In this document: positions 1 to 7,047 of the stretch, one piece after another
Layout of the letters: each line of letters starts with the position of its first letter
Numbering within the stretch: position 1 is the first letter of the stretch
Source: a virus
IMG/VR virus record: IMGVR_UViG_3300032053_000497
Coordinates: 1-24,390 of that record
Length of the DNA: 24,390 bases
Direction: 5' to 3' (one strand)
The notes under the pieces: generated by a model
What the model saw: the letters and a program-made list of their open reading frames with translations, nothing else
Databases searched by the model: none
What the model was told of the DNA's origin: nothing
Program-made: the position numbers and the translations under genes

Positions 1-874
1 GACCATAATATCCATATTGTGGAGAAATTAAATATTTTGATTCTATTTTTTCAATAATACTTTTCTTTGCACAATATTTATTAAAAATATCACAAATTAT
101 CGCAATATATATTTCATCTTTAGATTCTGCTTCTAATATAGGAATATTATAAGTATCTAAAAATGAATTAATATCAGTTATAATAATATCATAAAAATCT
201 CTTGATATGTTTGTTTTTTCATAAGCTTCATTAAGTAAATCAAATTCATAAGATATAATTTGAGTTAATTTATCTCCTGACTTAATAATTATACCTTCAA
301 TAATATCTTCTTTAGAATAAGATACACCAAAGGTTTTTTCTATCATTTTAGCAAATGTTAAATCTGTTCCTTCATATTGTTTTGTGTCATATGCAATAAG
401 AAGTTTCTTTTGTTCTTCATTAAGTTTTCCTTGAAATATAATCGGAGGTCTTCCCATACATAATTCACTAGCCCATTGAGTAACTTCTTCATAATTACAT
501 GATTCTATAATTTTTCCATTTTTTCTTTTTGTTACGTCAGTTAAAATATAACGTGGAAGTTTCGAATAAGGGATTCTTATAGGTCTTTCGCACGGAACAT
601 AGGCTAATGAAAATCTACAACCTTCGGGTATCTTTGCTTCTCGTATTATTATAGGAATTTCTAAAATAGCATTTTCATAAATATCTGATAAACATCTATC
701 GACCAATGTTATAGGTTTATTATCTTTTTTATAAAAAATTATATTATCATTATATTTTTCAAAAGAAAGTCTAAATACATCTAATTTTTCAGTAATAATT
801 ACAACATTACTAAGAAAATTTTCAATATAAGCATTCCCTTGTTTATTTAATACATCTGAGAGTTTATTTAACAT
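1..874 (-). CDS. Nucleotidyltransferase of the ATP-dependent DNA/RNA ligase superfamily (partial)
   Basis: The reading frame is open from an ATG at 872-874 to the left edge; 291 residues are visible and the C-terminus is missing. It has the layout of the covalent nucleotidyltransferase fold: a motif I-like ITEKLDVFRL with candidate nucleotidyl-lysine K30, a motif III-like strand RYILTDV (residues 108-114), and motif IV EGIIIK (residues 193-198). Ligases of this type join nicked RNA or DNA through a lysine-AMP intermediate. The usual motif I is K-x-D-G, and here the glycine is replaced by V33, so the catalytic role is not certain. No Shine-Dalgarno precedes the start; the leader is AT-rich and ends AAACTATG. 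The family call is by motif pattern only. The alternative is a catalytically altered homologue. The gene is separated from the module genes upstream of it by a terminator at 942-963. Confidence 0.55.
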   Translation of the reverse strand, partial: MLNKLSDVLNKQGNAYIENFLSNVVIITEKLDVFRLSFEKYNDNIIFYKKDNKPITLVDRCLSDIYENAILEIPIIIREAKIPEGCRFSLAYVPCERPIRIPYSKLPRYILTDVTKRKNGKIIESCNYEEVTQWASELCMGRPPIIFQGKLNEEQKKLLIAYDTKQYEGTDLTFAKMIEKTFGVSYSKEDIIEGIIIKSGDKLTQIISYEFDLLNEAYEKTNISRDFYDIIITDINSFLDTYNIPILEAESKDEIYIAIICDIFNKYCAKKSIIEKIESKYLISPQYGYYG

Positions 875-941
875 AGTTTAAATATTTTTAATTAGTAATC
901 ATTTAATTATAAAACGCTTTTATTATATATTCTAAATAAAA

Positions 942-963
942 AAGAGTGATTTATTTCACTCTT
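942..963 (-). terminator. Rho-independent terminator, minus strand
   Basis: An 8-bp perfect stem (AAGAGTGA with TCACTCTT) encloses a 6-nt loop. Read on the minus strand it is followed by TTTTTTATTT. It closes the four-gene run that starts at 2881. The out-of-frame stop discussed for 951-1027 lies inside this hairpin. Confidence 0.75.
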
Positions 964-1027
964 AATAAAGTTCCTTTGTTATCATAAATATATCGATATT
1001 TATGTCCTAAATCAATTGCAAAAGCAG
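951..1027 (-). other. Possible frameshifted C-terminal extension of the 1028-1558 gene
   Basis: Past the TAG stop at 1028, another frame reads on for about 27 codons with a protein-like composition (ELAAFAIDLGHKYRYIYDNK, then GTLLRVK) and ends at TAA 951-953 inside the terminator. One extra A in the GAAAAG run near 1030-1036 would join it to the upstream frame. The segment contains an IYDNKG that resembles IYDKNG near the annotated C-terminus. It has no ATG of its own. It is either a real frameshift, a programmed slip, or an assembly error. Confidence 0.4.
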
Positions 1028-1558
1028 CTAGTTCTTTTCATTAACGTGCAAATTACCATTTTTATCATATATAAATGTTCGAGTAAAACCATTGCTTCCT
1101 CCAGTAAATTCCCAATCATATTGTAAAGTTATTTTAAATCCTCCTTCTGGAAAAATAACATATTTAGATACTATTTCTACTGTTTTCATAATTGCAGAAA
1201 AAACTCCAGTACTTGATGAATCATATCTTATTGAATGAACACCCGGTGAACAAAATGTAGAATATGTTGAAGTTTCCATAAAAAATTCAGTATCCCTATA
1301 TATTGGAAGATTTAAATTATATTGTTTATTAAGTTTTTTTATTTCTCTTTTTAAAAGTTTATTTAATATAGGAATTTCTTCTCTTACTCTTCTTCTGATA
1401 GCATTTACTTCTTCTCTTGTCATCGGTAATTTATGTTCATTAGCGAATGGAAGTTGATCGTATAATGGTAATTTATACATAGTATCTTTAAGTTCTTCAA
1501 CAGATCTTGGAGAAAGATGTTTGATAGCTTCGTTAATATGTTCAGATACTAAGTTCAT
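1028..1558 (-). CDS. IKHL-module protein, unknown payload (176 aa)
   Basis: The protein starts MNLVSEHINEAIKHLSPRS, the shared N-terminal module of this window, followed by an acidic helix start (VEELKD). The rest is a charged helical segment (about residues 25-85), then a probably beta-rich C-terminal half with aromatic strands. No family is recognised. I chose ATG 1556-1558 over an in-frame TTG two codons earlier, because the ATG overlaps the TGA stop of the preceding gene (TGATG) and puts the module at residue 1. It is the last gene of a coupled four-gene run, 2881 to 1028. The C-terminus may be cut short by a frameshift, since coding-like sequence continues to 951 in another frame. Confidence 0.8.
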   Translation of the reverse strand: MNLVSEHINEAIKHLSPRSVEELKDTMYKLPLYDQLPFANEHKLPMTREEVNAIRRRVREEIPILNKLLKREIKKLNKQYNLNLPIYRDTEFFMETSTYSTFCSPGVHSIRYDSSSTGVFSAIMKTVEIVSKYVIFPEGGFKITLQYDWEFTGGSNGFTRTFIYDKNGNLHVNEKN

Positions 1559-1821
1559 CACCAATCTTTAATTATTTTTTTCATAGCAGTTTTTATACTG
1601 TCTTTATCAATAGTTTTTAATAATTTTCCAATAACGCCTATTGCGTTATACGAAGATCTATAACGAATACTCTGTAAATACTCATAAAAACTAAAGAATA
1701 CGTTATTACTATTATTAAACCATTCGTCTATTTGTTCATCTAACATTTTTTCTTGTTCTTCTTGAGATCTTGGAGCAAGATGCTTTATAGCTTCATTCAT
1801 ATGTTCAGAAACTAAACTCAT
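1558..1821 (-). CDS. IKHL-module protein, small unknown payload (87 aa)
   Basis: It opens with MSLVSEHMNEAIKHLAPRS and an acidic QEEQEKM segment, so it carries the shared module with M in place of I before NEA. The payload is only about 60 residues, mostly predicted helix, ending in a basic patch (KKIIKDW). It overlaps the upstream gene by ATGA and the downstream gene by TGATG, which points to translational coupling. No signal peptide or membrane segment is seen. The function is unknown. Confidence 0.8.
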   Translation of the reverse strand: MSLVSEHMNEAIKHLAPRSQEEQEKMLDEQIDEWFNNSNNVFFSFYEYLQSIRYRSSYNAIGVIGKLLKTIDKDSIKTAMKKIIKDW

Positions 1822-2168
1822 TTGTTTAAATTATATTTTTCTATTATTCGTTTTAAATCATCACTTATATAATCTATTAAGCCTATATCATCGCTATTTT
1901 GTATTTTAAAATCACGAAGTGTATAATATTCTATATATCGAAGCATGTTAGATAAAAATTCAACAGATAGTCTTCTATTGATATTAGTTCTCATTCGCGC
2001 AGCATTCTCTCTTAGTTCTAATTTAACTCTACGTAATAATTCTTTTTTAATAACTGGTGTATATCCCGCTTCATCTAATATTTTTTGCACTTCACCCTTA
2101 ATATCTTCTTCAGATCTTCCGGTAAGATGTTTGATAGCTTCGTTAATATTTTCTGGTACTAAATTCAT
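1818..2168 (-). CDS. IKHL-module protein, helical payload (116 aa)
   Basis: It begins MNLVPENINEAIKHLTGRS, then EEDIKGEV. The payload is probably all-helical, with an Arg-rich stretch around residues 45-65 (RRVKLELRENAARMRTNINR) that could bind nucleic acid. That is composition only. Its ATG overlaps the TAA stop of the preceding gene (TAATG), and its own stop overlaps the next start (ATGA). The family is unknown. A plus-strand open frame lies antisense to it and is treated as a shadow. Confidence 0.8.
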   Translation of the reverse strand: MNLVPENINEAIKHLTGRSEEDIKGEVQKILDEAGYTPVIKKELLRRVKLELRENAARMRTNINRRLSVEFLSNMLRYIEYYTLRDFKIQNSDDIGLIDYISDDLKRIIEKYNLNK

Positions 2169-2881
2169 TATCTAAATTTATTTGGAAATATTCTTCTCCA
2201 TTCGTGGCCTTGAGGAACTTGCGATGCTTTAACCCCAAATATTTTTTGCTCAGGACATGGATCTTCTCCATTTATTAAAAAGTTATTATTACAAGCCCAT
2301 GTTTCAATATTTCTTGACATTATTTGTCCTAATAAAAATGGAAATCTTACACGTTGAGGATTATCGATTGCTCCTATTCTGCCATCAGGACCTTTATGAA
2401 CAGTAATAACTATACGAGGGTTATTTTTATTTGTGAAGACATCTTTACGAGATCCATATACAGTCTCATTAACATTAAATCGTTTAAATCCTAAAGCAGT
2501 CCATTTATCACTAGGTTTTTTAACTAAATAATCTAATTTACTTAATAATTCTTCTATTGTACATTGTCCTGCATCTCTTCCTTTATTTGTAAACCAACAA
2601 AACCAACAAATCCAAAACGATTTTGAATTTGGACGATGTATGTCTAGATCATATTGACATCTAATCCAACATCTATCTGCTAATGAAATAATAACAACAC
2701 CATAACTAAACTGCACGTTATATTTAATATTTAACTTATCTAATTTTTTAAGAATAGATTTAATATATTTTTTGTCAGGTATTTCGTTCAATTGTGCAGC
2801 AACTGCTTTATTTATTTCATTATCAGAACGTGGAGATAGATGTTTAATAGCTTCATTAATATTTTCAGGTACTAATTTCAT
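2168..2881 (-). CDS. IKHL-module protein with Cys/Trp-rich payload (237 aa)
   Basis: The N-terminus is MKLVPENINEAIKHLSPRS, then DNEINK. The 210-residue payload is the largest of this run. It has a Cys/Trp-rich patch around residues 70-108 (WIRCQYD, WICWFCWF, QCTIEE) that might form a metal site or buried core, and further cysteines near the C-terminus. It also contains GPDGRIGAIDNPQRVRFPF, which reads like a folded enzyme or binding domain, but I recognise no family. It is the first gene of the coupled run ending at 1028. The gap to the previous gene is 13 nt. Confidence 0.8.
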   Translation of the reverse strand: MKLVPENINEAIKHLSPRSDNEINKAVAAQLNEIPDKKYIKSILKKLDKLNIKYNVQFSYGVVIISLADRCWIRCQYDLDIHRPNSKSFWICWFCWFTNKGRDAGQCTIEELLSKLDYLVKKPSDKWTALGFKRFNVNETVYGSRKDVFTNKNNPRIVITVHKGPDGRIGAIDNPQRVRFPFLLGQIMSRNIETWACNNNFLINGEDPCPEQKIFGVKASQVPQGHEWRRIFPNKFR

Positions 2882-2894
2882 ATTTCATTTCATT

Positions 2895-3302
2895 TTAAAA
2901 TCCAAAAGAATCTATCCATACATTATTGTCATCTGCCCAATCATATAACATATTCATTACATAATCTACTTCATCAGGTTCTGGATATGAATCTAACATA
3001 TTAAATTCATCAATAATTTCTTGAAATTTGTCTACTTCATAATCTTCCATAAAATCTTGAAGATATTCTATTTTTGAAGTTAAAATATCAATCATACCCA
3101 TTCTAAATTCTTCAGTATCACCGCCTTCATCATCGTCTTCATCGTCATCGCCATTATAAGCTTTCATTAATGGCGCAATATTTATAGTGAATTTCCATTT
3201 ACCACCATTTTTTGTAAATCCTTTTTTAACGAGTTCTGCTTCTTCTTCAGGAGTTCTTGGAGATAAATGCTTTATACCTTCGTTAACAAGTTTTGCTCTC
3301 AT
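2895..3302 (-). CDS. IKHL-module protein with acidic payload (135 aa)
   Basis: It carries a shortened module, MRAKLVNEGIKHLSPRT, followed by PEEEAEL. Compared with the full module the P-E-H-I segment is absent and the small residue after E is G. The payload holds a highly acidic tract (NGDDDEDDDEGGD, about residues 51-63) and acidic helices to the end, giving a strongly negative protein that could mimic DNA or bind a basic partner. This is inference from charge only. Upstream lie a hairpin terminator (3333-3351) and an AATATATAAATA element 9 nt before the ATG, so it probably starts its own transcript. Confidence 0.8.
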   Translation of the reverse strand: MRAKLVNEGIKHLSPRTPEEEAELVKKGFTKNGGKWKFTINIAPLMKAYNGDDDEDDDEGGDTEEFRMGMIDILTSKIEYLQDFMEDYEVDKFQEIIDEFNMLDSYPEPDEVDYVMNMLYDWADDNNVWIDSFGF

Positions 3303-3311
3303 ATAGGTTTT

Positions 3312-3323
3312 TATTTATATATT
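3312..3323 (-). promoter_or_regulatory. Candidate phage promoter element (AATATATAAATA)
   Basis: The minus strand reads TTTTAATATATAAATAAAAA just before the gene starting at 3302 and just after a terminator. The element recurs before many starts in this window and contains TATAAATA, the same octamer as the T4 late promoter. Confidence 0.45.
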
Positions 3324-3332
3324 AAAATAAAA

Positions 3333-3351
3333 AGGAGCTTAATGAGCTCCT
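3333..3351 (-). terminator. Rho-independent terminator, minus strand
   Basis: A 7-bp perfect stem (AGGAGCT with AGCTCCT) with loop TAATG is followed on the minus strand by TTTTTATTTT. It ends transcripts covering the genes from 4529 to 3372. Confidence 0.75.
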
Positions 3352-3371
3352 CAAATATTTAAATTTATAAG

Positions 3372-3518
3372 TTATTTAGATTTTTTAGGTTTTTCTTTAG
3401 TATCTCTTTTAAAACCAAGAGCCAATGCAACTAATTTTATAACTTCCCAAGTAATTAAACCTATTATAAAGAATACAAATAGATATAAAGGTATAAATGC
3501 AGGTTCAATTTTTATCAT
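3372..3518 (-). CDS. Small single-pass membrane protein (48 aa)
   Basis: ATG 3516-3518 overlaps the TAA stop of the upstream gene (TAATG), and the frame ends at TAA 3372-3374. Residues about 7-36 are strongly hydrophobic (FIPLYLFVFFIIGLITW and following), with a lysine-rich C-terminal tail (KRDTKEKPKKSK). This suggests one transmembrane helix with a cytoplasmic basic tail by the positive-inside rule. The coupled start, the membrane-like composition and the terminator right after it support a real gene. It might act in lysis or as an inner-membrane accessory, but nothing in the sequence decides this. Confidence 0.65.
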   Translation of the reverse strand: MIKIEPAFIPLYLFVFFIIGLITWEVIKLVALALGFKRDTKEKPKKSK

Positions 3519-4066
3519 TATCTTGTCTTTATTTTTACTATAAATTTCTTTTGAGGTGTTACACTTTCAGATAATTCTTTATGAATATTTTTTGTGAATT
3601 CATCTACAGTATTTGAGAATGTTTCAAAAATAATATTTTTTATCATATCGGGGGTTAAGATATCTTTAAGTGAAGATGCGTTAAGTTGATTATACATACT
3701 ATCTATAACGTCATATAATTTCCATTTAAGTTCTGATTGTCTTACAGTTTCATTAATAACTGTTTGTACTTTAGTTTTTAAGAAATTTTTCTTTTGTTGA
3801 GAAGTTGAGTTCTCATTAAGTATTAAAGAACGTTTAGCCATAAATTTTTCACCTTTTTCGCTTAAACCTTCTTCTTCACTCCAGTAGTGATTAAGCTCAG
3901 TTAAAAATGATAATTGAGATTCTTCATCTAATTCATGGATAGAAGTAATAGAGTAATGCTCTAACATCATGTTATAAACATTTCTAAAATCAGTAAGAAC
4001 TTTAGATTCTTGAATTTCTTCTGCCTTAGATATTTTTTCCTTATATAACTCTTGGAATTTTTTCAT
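3518..4066 (-). CDS. Helical protein, possible capsid-core/virion component (182 aa)
   Basis: The protein starts MKKFQELYKEKISKAEE and is predicted to be almost entirely helical, rich in E, K, S and N, with no Cys or membrane segment. It lacks the IKHL module, but its amphipathic Lys/Glu leader loosely resembles T4 leaders of the M-K-T-Y-Q-E-F type. Candidate (I/L)-x-E sites lie inside (for example LILNEN and VINETV). Abundant coil-forming helices would suit a scaffold/core or internal virion protein, but I cannot name a family. A GAATATATAA element on the minus strand sits 19 nt before the ATG, overlapping the end of the upstream gene. Confidence 0.7.
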   Translation of the reverse strand: MKKFQELYKEKISKAEEIQESKVLTDFRNVYNMMLEHYSITSIHELDEESQLSFLTELNHYWSEEEGLSEKGEKFMAKRSLILNENSTSQQKKNFLKTKVQTVINETVRQSELKWKLYDVIDSMYNQLNASSLKDILTPDMIKNIIFETFSNTVDEFTKNIHKELSESVTPQKKFIVKIKTR

Positions 4067-4085
4067 ATAATTATTCTGTTTTGTT

Positions 4086-4095
4086 TTATATATTC
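4086..4095 (-). promoter_or_regulatory. Candidate promoter element overlapping a stop codon
   Basis: The minus strand reads GATGAATATATAAAACAAAAC. The TAA inside the element is the stop codon of the 4086-4529 gene, so the last codons (M-N-I-stop) and the promoter-like motif share bases. It lies 19 nt before the 4066 start. Confidence 0.4.
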
Positions 4096-4529
4096 ATCGT
4101 CTTTCGTACAAAGTTACCGATTTTGATATCTTCATATAATTTTAGCGCTGCTATAATAAAAGATCCATATTTTTCTAAATAAGGGATCCATTGTTCTGTA
4201 CAATTTATTCTATCTTCTAATAGATCCATAGTAGCATGTTCTTTAAATCGACTTGGGCCTCCACTAGGAAAATATGCATGTAATACAATTCGATTGTTAT
4301 CAGAAAAAGTAATTACAAGATAAGTAGAATCATTAGTAACTCTTCCAGTAACAGAAGTTGTTTTTATTTCATGTTTTTCATTATAGTTTTTAAGTTTTTT
4401 ATATTCATTATCCCATTGACCTTCCATATCATCTGTATATTCTACATCGAACTCAAGAGCTCGCGCTATTTCATTTTCTGATCTTGGAGAAAGATGCTTA
4501 ATTGCTTCAGATATAAATTTAGCTTTCAT
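4086..4529 (-). CDS. IKHL-module protein, unknown payload (147 aa)
   Basis: The module is a short form, MKAKFISEAIKHLSPRS, then ENEIARAL. The E-A junction is kept (FISE-A). The payload appears alpha/beta: a Tyr/Asp-rich segment (residues 28-45), a strand-rich middle (TTSVTGRVTNDSTYLVITFS, residues 57-76), a Gly/Pro loop (FPSGGPS), then helices. No family is recognised. The ATG is preceded within 3 nt by an AATATATAA element on the same strand. It is the first gene transcribed leftward from the divergent region 4530-4681. Confidence 0.8.
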   Translation of the reverse strand: MKAKFISEAIKHLSPRSENEIARALEFDVEYTDDMEGQWDNEYKKLKNYNEKHEIKTTSVTGRVTNDSTYLVITFSDNNRIVLHAYFPSGGPSRFKEHATMDLLEDRINCTEQWIPYLEKYGSFIIAALKLYEDIKIGNFVRKTMNI

Positions 4530-4532
4530 AAA

Positions 4533-4541
4533 TTATATATT
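4533..4541 (-). promoter_or_regulatory. AATATATAA element next to a start codon
   Basis: The minus strand reads AATATATAATTTATG, with the ATG of the 4529 gene only 3 nt from the element. If it is a promoter of the T4-late kind, the transcript would be leaderless or begin within the gene. It could instead be an upstream A/T-rich translation signal. Confidence 0.3.
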
Positions 4542-4618
4542 ATAAAATTTTAAAATATTAATTATATTTAACGATATTTTAACAAAAAAATAATTCTGTA
4601 AATGAAATTTAATTTAAT

Positions 4619-4650
4619 TTTGACAATATTTATATTATAATCTACTTTAT
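4619..4650 (+). promoter_or_regulatory. Candidate Bacteroidota-type promoter
   Basis: TTTG at 4619-4622 and TACTTTAT at 4643-4650, spaced 20 nt, approximate the Bacteroidota consensus TTTG / TAnnTTTG. The start at 4682 follows 31 nt later. A TATAAATA also lies at 4672-4679, immediately before the ATG. Confidence 0.4.
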
Positions 4651-4681
4651 AATTGAATAAATAAAATAAAATATAAATAAT

Positions 4682-5557
4682 ATGAAAAAACTTTTATTAT
4701 TAATCGCATTATTAATACTATCATTAATAGCGACAGCTCAATTAGATACTACTGGTATGACAGCATATGAAAAGTATTATTATATTAAAACTGGAGAAAT
4801 AGACACAAATAAAATAATTAAAAAAACTAATCCAAAATACACAACTATTTTTAATTATAAAAAACAACAAAAAGAACAATCTAAAGAATACAAAGAAGCA
4901 TATACTGAAGATTATCAAGAAGGTTATCAAACTGCATATTATCTAGATGATCCATTTTATTATACTATAATGATAAATAGATTTTCTTTAGGATTTTGGA
5001 CGTATCCTTATTATAATTATTTTTATGATCCTTGGTATTATTCTTATTATGGATGGGGTTATCCTTATATGTGGGGTTATCCATATTATTCTTATGGTTA
5101 TATAAATTATAATCATAGATATAATTATAGATCTCATAATTATTCGAATGGAAATATAAATTATAAAAATTTTAATAATACGCACATTAGAAGAAGCAGC
5201 AATACATATACTAATAAAAGAACCTTATCAAATATGATTGATAAATCTAGAACTGTACAATCACGAAACATAAATAAAAGTAAATCATATACACCTAGTT
5301 ACATACAGCGCAGAACTAATTCTCGTCCTCTATATAATAATAGTAAAATATCATCACAACAAAGAACATCTGTTCCAATTCAAAAACAAACACAATCAAG
5401 ATATTCTACATCATCTAAAAGAAATTCTAATTTTTCTAAAAGTTATTCAATGCCCATAAAAAATTCAAGTTCGAGATATTTAACTCCTTCAAATAATTCA
5501 TCATTTAGTAGATCAAGCGGAAATAAAAATTCATATAGTAGTGGACATCGAAAATAA
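4682..5557 (+). CDS. Secreted Tyr-rich low-complexity surface protein (291 aa)
   Basis: A clear signal peptide opens the protein (MKKLLLLIALLILSLIATAQ), with likely cleavage after ATA. After a charged region (residues 40-95) there is an aromatic tract (about residues 98-150) full of Y, W, G and P, for example DPWYYSYYGWGYPYMWGYPY. The C-terminal half is rich in S, N, R, K and Q. Secreted proteins with such aromatic tracts are common in Flavobacteria and relatives and rare in phage cores, so it may be a host-derived accessory gene acting at the cell surface. It is transcribed against its neighbours, has its own putative promoter, and ends in a strong terminator. The function is unknown. Confidence 0.8.
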   Translation: MKKLLLLIALLILSLIATAQLDTTGMTAYEKYYYIKTGEIDTNKIIKKTNPKYTTIFNYKKQQKEQSKEYKEAYTEDYQEGYQTAYYLDDPFYYTIMINRFSLGFWTYPYYNYFYDPWYYSYYGWGYPYMWGYPYYSYGYINYNHRYNYRSHNYSNGNINYKNFNNTHIRRSSNTYTNKRTLSNMIDKSRTVQSRNINKSKSYTPSYIQRRTNSRPLYNNSKISSQQRTSVPIQKQTQSRYSTSSKRNSNFSKSYSMPIKNSSSRYLTPSNNSSFSRSSGNKNSYSSGHRK

Positions 5558-5583
5558 GAAAAGGGAGTTAACTCCCTTTTCTT
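5556..5583. terminator. Bidirectional terminator between convergent genes
   Basis: A 28-nt perfect palindrome centred on 5569/5570 (AAGAAAAGGGAGTT and its complement) gives A/T tracts on both flanks. It therefore serves both the plus gene ending at 5557 and the minus gene ending at 5584, with the stops at its edges. Confidence 0.85.
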
Positions 5584-7029
5584 TTATTTTTCAAATAATG
5601 GTGACATTAATAAATCATCTTTATCTTTATATAATTTAGGTTTTGAAATTGGTCTTTTAGGACCAGGTGTCATAGGACCTCTAGGTTTTTTAGTTCCACC
5701 ACATCCACAACCTTCATTACACTCATCATCATTCTTAGAATTTTCAAAATCATCTTGATATTTTTTAGGTATTTCACTTCTTCCGTGATAAATAACGTTT
5801 CTCATATATTCATGATGACTTTTTTCTTCTTCATCATCTTCTTCTTCATTTTCATCATCTTCTTTATCTTTTACTTCATATATTTTAGAAAGTTTTGGCA
5901 TCATATAATCTTTATCAAAAGATTCTTTAGTCAATTTGTTTTTCCAATAATTCATAACCATATTTGTTAATTCATCTATAGATTTTTCTGTATTAATAGA
6001 AATCCAAGTTCCAGCAGATCTTTTAAATAGTGTATCTACAATACCTCTAAGCCATTTATTGTCTTCAACATCACCAAAATTATTCATATTTAACCAATTT
6101 CTCATATTATTTACAGTTTTAAATTTAATTTGTTTTTGAAATTTAAAAAGTATTTTCCCTATCATTTGTTTGATTTCTTCATGAGTTAACGGATGATCAT
6201 ATGTTTTTGTAATACGTTCATTAACAGATACTACATTTTCTTCTATTTTTTCTATATCTTCTTCTGATTCTATTCTATTTTTAAGTCCATTAACTTCTGG
6301 ATCATTAGGATTTGGAGAATTATGACCCATTAATACATCATCTATAGATATTGTTTCATCTAAAGATTCAAATGTTCTAATTGGTCTTTTCTTTTTTCTT
6401 TTAATAGTTTTATCTCTTTTAAAGTTAAGTAATATTTCATTTTTTGATCTTGGTTTAAGATGTTTAATGGCTTCATTAATAACATCTTCCCATATATCTA
6501 ATTCTGATTCTGGAAGATACTTACTAATTTTATCAAGTAATTCATAATCTTTGTTATCTATTGCTTGATTAACTATTTTTTCAATTTCACTTTTTCTCAT
6601 CTTTGAATAATCTTTATTTTGTGTATATTTTGGTTCTTCTTTTGTTTCGTATTCATCTATTTTTGCTAAAGCTTCTTGTACAACGTCTGTCATACCTGCA
6701 ACTCTCCAATTATTATCTATTTCAATTTCATCTTCTTCTCTATAATCTTTAAATCCATATTGATCTTCACCTAATAGAGTACTAAGGTACCATTGACCAG
6801 GTGTAAGCTGCCACATGCCACTTTTAGTCTTCATAAAGATTTTAAGTATCCATTCATCTTCTCTTTCAATATTATTTCCTTCTTTTCTTTTTGTTAAAAT
6901 TCCTCTATATAATCTATCTGCAAGTATATCGATAGGACGATTATTAAGTAAAATAGCATCATATGTACTTTTATTTATAAGCTTAATTACTTCATCATCT
7001 TCAGATTCATATAAACGTGTTTTTACCAT
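5584..7029 (-). CDS. Large acidic protein with an internal IKHL module (481 aa)
   Basis: The N-terminus is MVKTRLYESEDD, not the usual leader. A typical module lies inside at about residues 184-198 (DVINEAIKHLKPRSKNEI). The N-terminal 180 residues look like a folded domain with Trp-containing strands. After the module come a basic stretch (KRDKTIKRKKKRP), a middle helical domain with WLNMNNFGDVEDNKWLRG, and an acidic linker near residues 390-405 (DKEDDENEEEDDEEE). It ends in a Cys-Gly cluster (CNEGCGCGG) and a Pro/Lys-rich tail. If the module is a processing tag, the protein would be cut between two domains. No family is recognised. A GAATATATAAATA element lies 8 nt before the start. Confidence 0.8.
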   Translation of the reverse strand: MVKTRLYESEDDEVIKLINKSTYDAILLNNRPIDILADRLYRGILTKRKEGNNIEREDEWILKIFMKTKSGMWQLTPGQWYLSTLLGEDQYGFKDYREEDEIEIDNNWRVAGMTDVVQEALAKIDEYETKEEPKYTQNKDYSKMRKSEIEKIVNQAIDNKDYELLDKISKYLPESELDIWEDVINEAIKHLKPRSKNEILLNFKRDKTIKRKKKRPIRTFESLDETISIDDVLMGHNSPNPNDPEVNGLKNRIESEEDIEKIEENVVSVNERITKTYDHPLTHEEIKQMIGKILFKFQKQIKFKTVNNMRNWLNMNNFGDVEDNKWLRGIVDTLFKRSAGTWISINTEKSIDELTNMVMNYWKNKLTKESFDKDYMMPKLSKIYEVKDKEDDENEEEDDEEEKSHHEYMRNVIYHGRSEIPKKYQDDFENSKNDDECNEGCGCGGTKKPRGPMTPGPKRPISKPKLYKDKDDLLMSPLFEK

Positions 7030-7037
7030 TGTTTTAT

Positions 7038-7047
7038 TTATATATTC
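7038..7047 (-). promoter_or_regulatory. Candidate promoter element overlapping a stop codon
   Basis: The minus strand reads TGAATATATAAATAAAACA. Its TGA is the stop of the ankyrin gene (7046-7048), and the ATG at 7029 follows the core by 8 nt. It contains TATAAATA. Confidence 0.45.

Noticed and set aside
4742-5185. Minus-strand open frames opposite the Tyr-rich secreted protein
   Set aside because: They are Ile/Phe-only low-complexity shadows of a repetitive Tyr/Asn-rich gene with a signal peptide and flanking promoter and terminator.
5755-5970. Plus-strand hydrophobic ORF antisense to the acidic 481-aa gene
   Set aside because: The Phe/Ile run is the complement of Glu/Asp/Lys codons in the acidic linker. 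There is no start context and it lies within a convincing gene.
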